Part shown: piece by piece, positions 33,527 to 37,936 of the stretch | Position numbering within the stretch: position 1 is the stretch's first letter | Layout of the letters: the number at the start of each line of letters is the position of its first letter | Assembly (NCBI GenBank): GCA_016789755.1 | Contig: JAEUQG010000552.1 | Span: forward strand, 1 to 37,936 | DNA: 37,936 nt | Direction: 5' to 3' | Origin: Bryobacterales bacterium | Lineage (GTDB): Bacteria; Acidobacteriota; Terriglobia; Bryobacterales; Bryobacteraceae | Notes under the pieces: model-generated | Database searches by the model: none | The model's input: the letters and a program-made list of their open reading frames with translations, nothing else | What the model was told of the DNA's origin: nothing | Made by a program: the position numbers and the translations under genes

Positions 33527-33994
33527 ATGGAAGATCTCAAAAAGAAGCTACAGGAAGAAATCGCCGCGCTCGAATACGAACTGCGCAATGAACTGCCCAA
33601 GGAGATCCTCAAGGCCCGCGCCCACGGCGACCTCAGCGAGAACGCCGAATACCATGCTGCCAAGGAGCGCCAATCCTTCGTCGATGCGCGCCTTGCTCAA
33701 CTGAAGGGCCGCCTCCGCGAGTTTTCCATGGTCGATCTCACCAAGATCCCTCGGGACCGTGTCGGCCTCGGCTCAAAGGTCGTCTTGCTCGACCTCAACA
33801 AGGATCAGAAGCTCACCTACAAGCTGGTCACGAGTGAGGAAGCGGATGCCGCCAAGGGCCTCATCAGCACATCTTCCCCCATCGGGCGCGGCCTCATCGG
33901 AAAACAGGTCGGCGATGAAGTCCGCATCCCCATCCCCGGCGGCGTGCGCGAAGTGGAAATCCTCGAACTGACCACCATTCATGATCAAGCCTAG
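33527..33994 (+). CDS. greA: Transcription elongation factor GreA
   Basis: Reactivates backtracked RNA polymerase by stimulating cleavage of the nascent RNA 3' end. The 155-aa protein has the N-terminal coiled coil (about 1-72) with the acidic tip residues in ARAHGDLSENAEYHAAKE, the signature of Gre factors. The C-terminal FKBP-like domain carries the typical end (STSSPIGRGLIGKQVGDEV and IPGGVREVEILEL). The length matches GreA, and the neutral C-terminal surface does not suggest GreB. The next gene begins 45 bp later and has its own strong ribosome-binding site. Confidence 0.96.
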   Translation: MEDLKKKLQEEIAALEYELRNELPKEILKARAHGDLSENAEYHAAKERQSFVDARLAQLKGRLREFSMVDLTKIPRDRVGLGSKVVLLDLNKDQKLTYKLVTSEEADAAKGLISTSSPIGRGLIGKQVGDEVRIPIPGGVREVEILELTTIHDQA

Positions 33995-34027
33995 TGGTAC
34001 AATCGTGGGCTTGTATAGCGCTGCGGA

Positions 34028-34034
34028 AAGGAGG
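34028..34034 (+). promoter_or_regulatory. Consensus Shine-Dalgarno of the phosphatidyltransferase gene
   Basis: AAGGAGG lies 5 nt before ATG 34040 and is the best ribosome-binding site in the window. TACAAT (33998-34003) is a possible -10. Confidence 0.7.
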
Positions 34035-34039
34035 CTCCC

Positions 34040-34672
34040 ATGACGTATACCGGAGCAATCGGCGCATCCTGCAATAAGGTCATCCGTCTCATCGTGCGTG
34101 GCCTGGCGCTCGCGCGCATTCACCCGAACGTCCTGACGTTTGTCGGTCTCCTCATCAATATAGGAGCCGCCGTTCTCCTTGCCTTCGGCCAGTTCTTCTG
34201 GGCAGGAATCGTCATCATCGGCGCCGGCATCTTCGACATGGTGGATGGCCGTGTTGCCCGCGAGACCAACCAGGTCACCCGCTTCGGCGGCTTCTTCGAC
34301 TCTGTCCTCGACCGCTATTCCGATCTGGCTCTGCTCATGGGCTTGCTCGTCTACTACGCTTCCATCAACCGCAATTTCTACGTCGTCCTCACCGCCATCG
34401 TCATGACCGCCTCCGTCATGATCAGCTACACGCGCTCGCGTTCGGAAAACACAATCCCCACCTGCAAAGTGGGCTTCATGGAACGTCCCGAACGCATTGT
34501 TCTCGTCATCATCGGCTGCCTTTTTGACCGTATGGCTCCGGTGTTGTGGATCATCGCCGTGCTCGGCAACCTTACCGTTATTCACCGTATGGTTTACACT
34601 TACCAGGAAGCCAAGCGTCTCGAAGACGCGCAACTCCGCGCAGTCCCCCAAACCGAGCGCCATTCCTCCTAG
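34040..34672 (+). CDS. CDP-alcohol phosphatidyltransferase family protein
   Basis: An integral membrane enzyme that joins a CDP-activated diacylglycerol to an alcohol (such as inositol phosphate, glycerol phosphate or serine) in phospholipid synthesis. The 210-aa product has six predicted membrane stretches. The complete family motif is D-G-x2-A-R-x8-G-x3-D-x3-D, seen as DGRVAR, then G in FGGFFD, then SVLD. The SRSENTIPTCKVGFMERPER segment after it resembles the inositol-phosphate synthase-like branch, including Mycobacterium PgsA-type enzymes, but the alcohol is not settled. Its TAG stop overlaps the convergent gene's stop in the sequence CTAG. Confidence 0.92.
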   Translation: MTYTGAIGASCNKVIRLIVRGLALARIHPNVLTFVGLLINIGAAVLLAFGQFFWAGIVIIGAGIFDMVDGRVARETNQVTRFGGFFDSVLDRYSDLALLMGLLVYYASINRNFYVVLTAIVMTASVMISYTRSRSENTIPTCKVGFMERPERIVLVIIGCLFDRMAPVLWIIAVLGNLTVIHRMVYTYQEAKRLEDAQLRAVPQTERHSS

Positions 34673-35523
34673 CGAAGTCCCGCTTCAATCGGCGCAGCCG
34701 TCGCGTCATCTGTCACTACCTCTGCGTCCCGGTGCCCTTGCACCAGCGTCACTGGATAATCCGACGTTGCTTCTCCTGCCACCGCGATCCGGAAAATCAT
34801 CTTGTGCCGCTCCCCCGCCGCGCAATACAAGCGGATCTTGCGCGCTGCCAGGATGTCCCGCATCCCGCAGGTCACCGCCATCGGCGGGATCGCATGCGAA
34901 TTGCCACCAGCCGAATGAATACTTTGCACCACGATCGAGTCGTCCCCCAACGCGACCACCCGCGTCAGCGACTCCCTCATCTGATCCACCGACACTTTAT
35001 GCCAACGTGAAATCACCGGCTCATTGAAGGCCACATGACCGTGATAGCCGATTCCGCCGAAACAACAGTCCGCTCCCCCTGCCTTCTCCAAGGCCTCACT
35101 GAACGCATCGATGCGGAACGGATGCGGCGCAATATGTTGGTCGGCCGGCATCCGCAGGTCCTGGTCCATCTTCCCGAATAGCTCCCGCTGCAAATACCCG
35201 GTGAAACTCAGCGGATCGCTTGCCGCAATCGGCCGCCCCTGCCAGTCGAGAAATTCATCCATTTGAAACACCCACACATTGCGCCATGAGATCCGTTCCC
35301 GGTTGGTAATCTCCACCAGCATCGGATACTGCTTCACCGGACCTACGGGCAAAATCAACCGCGCCGGGCGCCCGTCCCGGTTCGCGGTTTGCACCTCATC
35401 CGCGATCGCGCAGGCAAAATCAGCCAGCAGAGTCGGAATATCCTCCACCAGCCGGAAACGTAACCGCGCCTTGCGCCGCAACTCCTCCACCGGGAGCGCC
35501 ATCAATTCCGCGTAGCTCGACAT
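34669..35523 (-). CDS. NagB-like sugar-phosphate isomerase (glucosamine-6-phosphate deaminase family)
   Basis: A homologue of glucosamine-6-phosphate deaminase/6-phosphogluconolactonase. ATG 35523 (MSSYAEL) is used in preference to an upstream reading from 35541, which would run into the divergent gene. The 284-aa protein has the MDE motif with D89, equal to catalytic D72 of E. coli NagB, and GIGYHGHVAFNEP with H163 and E168, equal to H143 and E148. The position of E. coli D141 is His (H161), and the preceding residue is Tyr. The loss of that acid, which assists ring opening, suggests a changed substrate or mechanism. It diverges from the MFS transporter, which probably imports its sugar. Confidence 0.87.
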   Translation of the reverse strand: MSSYAELMALPVEELRRKARLRFRLVEDIPTLLADFACAIADEVQTANRDGRPARLILPVGPVKQYPMLVEITNRERISWRNVWVFQMDEFLDWQGRPIAASDPLSFTGYLQRELFGKMDQDLRMPADQHIAPHPFRIDAFSEALEKAGGADCCFGGIGYHGHVAFNEPVISRWHKVSVDQMRESLTRVVALGDDSIVVQSIHSAGGNSHAIPPMAVTCGMRDILAARKIRLYCAAGERHKMIFRIAVAGEATSDYPVTLVQGHRDAEVVTDDATAAPIEAGLR

Positions 35524-35529
35524 TCGTCT

Positions 35530-35536
35530 TATCCTA
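35530..35536. promoter_or_regulatory. Second shared symmetric -10 box of a divergent pair
   Basis: TATCCTA reads TATCCT rightward (35530-35535) and TAGGAT leftward (35536-35531). The rightward ATG begins 6 nt after the box and the leftward ATG 7 nt after it, in an 18-bp intergenic region. The arrangement repeats that at 1731-1738. Confidence 0.55.
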
Positions 35537-35541
35537 ACCAA

Positions 35542-36744
35542 ATGGACGCCACACCGGATAGGAAGCGCTGGGGGATACTCGCCTTGCTGTTTTGCTCGAT
35601 CGCCATCAACCTGCTGGACCGCCAGGTGCTGGCCGTCCTCGCACCCACCATCCGCGACGAACTGAAGCTATCCAATACTCAGTATTCCTATGTGGTCACC
35701 AGTTTCCTCGTCGGGCTCACTCTCGCCCAGATACCCTCCGGCATGCTGATCGACCGTGCCGGGCCGCGTCTCGGCCTGCCCATCCTCATGGTCGTCTGGT
35801 CCATCGCCAACGGACTCCACTCCATCGCCCGGACTGTGACCCACCTCTCTGCTTTCCGCTTCCTTCTGGGGGTCGGCGAATGCGGAAACTACTCTGCCGG
35901 CGTCAAGGTGATCTCCCAGTGGTTTCCCGCCCGTGAACGCGCCCTTGCCGGGGGCATCTTCAACAGCGGTACCGTCATCGGCGCTTTTCTCGCCCCATAT
36001 CTGATTGTGAAACTCTCCGCAGTGTTTGGATGGCGGATGGCGTTCGTCGTCCCCAGCCTTCTCGGGATTCTCTGGATCGCCCCCTGGATCTATTGGTATC
36101 GAGACCGCCACGCTGCCGCCGCGCAGTCTGGCTCTGCCGCCCCTATCGGCCCGCTGCTCAAGTTGCGCCAGGTCTGGGGCGCCGTCATGATCCGGGCGCT
36201 GGCCGGACCCGTCGTCCATTTCTATTGGTACTGGCTCCCGGAATACCTCAAGCGCGAGCGCAACTTCAGTATGGAAATGATCGGGCTTTACGCAGGCATC
36301 CCCTTCCTCTTCGCGGGCCTCGGGAACCTCACCGGCGGGTGGTTTTCCGGATTTCTCATTGCAGGCGGCGCCACCGTTGACCGTGCTCGCAAGATAGCGT
36401 TCGGCATCTGTGGCGTGATCTGCCTGATTAGCGCCGCTGTCCCCCTCGCCCCGGGCGAAATCTCGGCCCTCACTCTCATCTGCCTCGCCACATTTGCCCT
36501 CGGTGCATCGGTCGCCAATCACATTGGCTTGCTCACCGATCTCTTCTCCCCACCTGTACTCGCCCGCCTCACCGGACTCACCGGCATGTGCGAAGGCATC
36601 GTCAATATCACGGTCACCCTCGCCACGGGAATCGTTGTCGACCGCTTCGGCTACCTTCCGGTCTTTGTCGCCGTCGGACTCATGCCTGCCGTTGCCATCA
36701 GCGGCCTCTTCCTGCTCGTTCGCCGCGTGGAACGCGTGGGCTGA
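35542..36744 (+). CDS. MFS transporter, anion:cation symporter (ACS) type
   Basis: A sugar-acid or similar anion permease of the major facilitator superfamily. The 400-aa protein shows about twelve hydrophobic stretches and the family marker after helix 2 (GMLIDRAGPRLGLPI). The helix 4-5 segment FRFLLGVGECGNYSAGVKVISQWFP resembles ExuT-type hexuronate transporters (GxGE and FPxxER, here FPARER). Expression together with the divergent NagB-like isomerase would supply it with an amino- or acidic sugar, by inference. The start is leaderless by position. It ends 6 bp from the convergent lipoprotein gene. Confidence 0.92.
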   Translation: MDATPDRKRWGILALLFCSIAINLLDRQVLAVLAPTIRDELKLSNTQYSYVVTSFLVGLTLAQIPSGMLIDRAGPRLGLPILMVVWSIANGLHSIARTVTHLSAFRFLLGVGECGNYSAGVKVISQWFPARERALAGGIFNSGTVIGAFLAPYLIVKLSAVFGWRMAFVVPSLLGILWIAPWIYWYRDRHAAAAQSGSAAPIGPLLKLRQVWGAVMIRALAGPVVHFYWYWLPEYLKRERNFSMEMIGLYAGIPFLFAGLGNLTGGWFSGFLIAGGATVDRARKIAFGICGVICLISAAVPLAPGEISALTLICLATFALGASVANHIGLLTDLFSPPVLARLTGLTGMCEGIVNITVTLATGIVVDRFGYLPVFVAVGLMPAVAISGLFLLVRRVERVG

Positions 36745-36750
36745 GAATTC

Positions 36751-37269
36751 TTACAGAGCTTTCGACTCCAGCCCGATCATCGCCACGATAATCCCCAGCT
36801 CACGTGTTTCTACACGCCCGGCCTCAAGGTACTTATCCAGCGTGAATTCCGCCGTCACCGCATCCCCTCTGAGCGCTGCTGCCGGAACATCGCGTTTGTA
36901 CACATAGTCGCCGTTCTTTGCGTATGCCTCGCCTTCAAGACTCGTGCCGTTCACCTTGGCTGAAAGCTTCACATCGCCCAGATGCTGAATGGTGGATTCC
37001 GCCACCGAAAGCCGCACCACCAGGAATGCGCCATCCTTGTCCGCTCCGCGCGGCGGCTTCAGTGTCACCTTGAAGGTCCCTTTGGTCCACCGCCAGGCGT
37101 TGCCTTCCAGGGCGTGAAATCCACTCACCAGTTGCTGCGCCGTCTGCGGATCGGCGACATGCACAATCGGCTTCAGCCCCGGCTCGCTATCCATTGTGTG
37201 CGTGACCCGCACGCGCTCCGGGGTCTTGCATGCGGCCAGCAACAGCGCCAGTGCCGTCAATCGCCGCAT
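36751..37269 (-). CDS. Small lipoprotein downstream of a molybdopterin oxidoreductase
   Basis: ATG 37269 gives a 172-aa product beginning MRRLTALALLLAACKTPERV, with the lipobox LLAAC. An upstream reading from 37380 would only extend back into the neighbour. The mature protein is beta-rich and has a repeated Lys/Thr pattern (FKVTLKPPRGADKDGAFLVV, VKLSAKVNGTSLEG). It overlaps the end of the upstream molybdopterin gene by 13 bp, so it is translated from the same mRNA and is likely a lipid-anchored partner or assembly aid for that enzyme. I do not recognise a family. Confidence 0.78.
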   Translation of the reverse strand: MRRLTALALLLAACKTPERVRVTHTMDSEPGLKPIVHVADPQTAQQLVSGFHALEGNAWRWTKGTFKVTLKPPRGADKDGAFLVVRLSVAESTIQHLGDVKLSAKVNGTSLEGEAYAKNGDYVYKRDVPAAALRGDAVTAEFTLDKYLEAGRVETRELGIIVAMIGLESKAL

Positions 37270-37936
37270 CGTTCCACCTGCACCAGATTGCTGTAGAAAA
37301 CCGCCCCGCCTCCGATATCCGTCAACCGCGGCGTCGTCAGCACATTGATTCCCGCGCCATTGGCGCAGCGTTTGGGCCACCGCACGGAAGGCGCCCGCAC
37401 CACTCCTTGCGCTACCGATCCATTCACCGATGCCTTCAGCATCACACTGCCGCGGTTGTTGAAGACGCGCACCATGTCCCCGTCTTCAATTCCACGAGGC
37501 TCGGCGTCCGCCGTGTGCATCCACAGCAGTTGTGTCTCCACGTCTGTGGCGTCGCGGTGGCCGAAGGTGGAATTCATCGAGTTGTCGTTTTTCGAAGACA
37601 CCAACTCCAGTGGATACTTGGCCACCAATCCGGCATCGCCGCGGCGCGATTCGAGCGGAGGCGCATAGTGGAGTGTCTCCGGCTTGAACTCGCATTTGCC
37701 GTCCGCGCTCAGGTATCCGCCTTCAGCGAACGGCAGAAACACCTCGCCCAGATTCAGCCGCACGAAATGCCGTCTCTCCAGTTCCTCCAGCGTGATCCCC
37801 TTTACGAACGGGTGCTCGCTCCGCAGCAGCGTGCGAATGATGTCGTCGTCCGTGTCGCGGAAACACGCATCGCCGAACCCCATGCGTTCGGCCAGCAACC
37901 GGAAAATTTGGACGTTCGATTTGGTTTCCCCCGGAG
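37257..37936 (-). CDS. Molybdopterin-dependent oxidoreductase, C-terminal part (runs off the window)
   Basis: The frame is open to the right edge, reading PGETKSNVQIFRLLAERMGF at the N-terminal end of the fragment, so TTG 37898 is internal. The family is the DMSO reductase-type: about 90 residues later the fragment enters the molydopterin dinucleotide-binding domain (YPLELVSSKNDNSMNSTFG, LLWMHTADAEPRGIEDGDMV, VRAPSVRWPKRCANGAGINVLT). Such enzymes work in respiration or in hydroxylation and use the Mo-bis-MGD cofactor. About 225 residues are visible and the missing part holds the active site, so the substrate cannot be assigned. Confidence 0.9.
   Translation of the reverse strand, partial: PGETKSNVQIFRLLAERMGFGDACFRDTDDDIIRTLLRSEHPFVKGITLEELERRHFVRLNLGEVFLPFAEGGYLSADGKCEFKPETLHYAPPLESRRGDAGLVAKYPLELVSSKNDNSMNSTFGHRDATDVETQLLWMHTADAEPRGIEDGDMVRVFNNRGSVMLKASVNGSVAQGVVRAPSVRWPKRCANGAGINVLTTPRLTDIGGGAVFYSNLVQVERCGD

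Noticed and set aside
1..37936. tRNA, rRNA, CRISPR, transposase or attachment sites
   Set aside because: No cloverleaf, regularly spaced repeats, transposase motifs or flanking duplications were seen by eye; a tool scan could still find a weak case.

Overview
The window looks like a chromosomal segment of an acidobacterium, most likely from the Bryobacterales/Solibacter part of Acidobacteriota. The reasons are high GC with C/G-rich third codon positions, a very large Oar-type TonB receptor, a lipoprotein joining a propeller dehydrogenase, HEAT repeats and a CXXCH cytochrome, a fused anthranilate synthase, hopanoid gene hpnE, and the isoprenoid/envelope pair dxr-rseP. This placement rests on family content, not on a marker phylogeny. 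I found no insertion sequence, prophage, CRISPR array, rRNA or tRNA.

Layout. 1-9230: the end of a Gfo/Idh/MocA oxidoreductase, a cyclophilin, and then a rightward block for nutrient scavenging: 5'-nucleotidase-like phosphatase, sulfatase, TonB-dependent receptor and serine hydrolase. 9300-16107: fused anthranilate synthase, two small membrane proteins (115 and 34 aa), hydroxysqualene dehydroxylase HpnE and the 936-aa cytochrome lipoprotein. 16108-18051: a regulatory stretch with a 16-bp palindrome, a probable 66-aa leaderless gene and a 12-bp long-range inverted repeat, followed by an ECF sigma factor, a short membrane (anti-sigma-like) protein and a Spy/CpxP-like protein. 18132-24535 (leftward): ribosomal protein bL31, heparinase II/III-like lyase, subtilase, and a FecR-domain protein with a Gly-Ala-Ala tail. 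24671-29293: a TPR-like membrane protein, an esterase whose signal peptide lies in another frame, and a leftward PpiD-like foldase with a DedA protein. 29512-34672: a small helix-turn-helix protein, a beta-hydroxyacid dehydrogenase, a structured leader or small RNA, dxr, rseP, greA and a CDP-alcohol phosphatidyltransferase. 34669-37936: a NagB-like sugar-phosphate isomerase diverging from an MFS transporter, then a small lipoprotein downstream of a truncated molybdopterin oxidoreductase.

Organisation. Genes are tightly packed. Several convergent pairs end within 2-6 bp of each other or overlap in their stop codons. Two divergent pairs are separated by only 18-21 bp and appear to share one symmetric -10 box, with both start codons about where transcription should begin. 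Other genes also have a -10 box 5-9 nt before the start codon, so leaderless transcription looks common here.

The most interesting unexplained element is at 30753-30890. A T-rich tract, a good sigma70 promoter (TTGCAA, 17 nt, TATAGT) and a 10-bp closed RNA with alternative pairings and a possible pseudoknot lie upstream of dxr. It could be a cis-regulatory leader or an independent small RNA.
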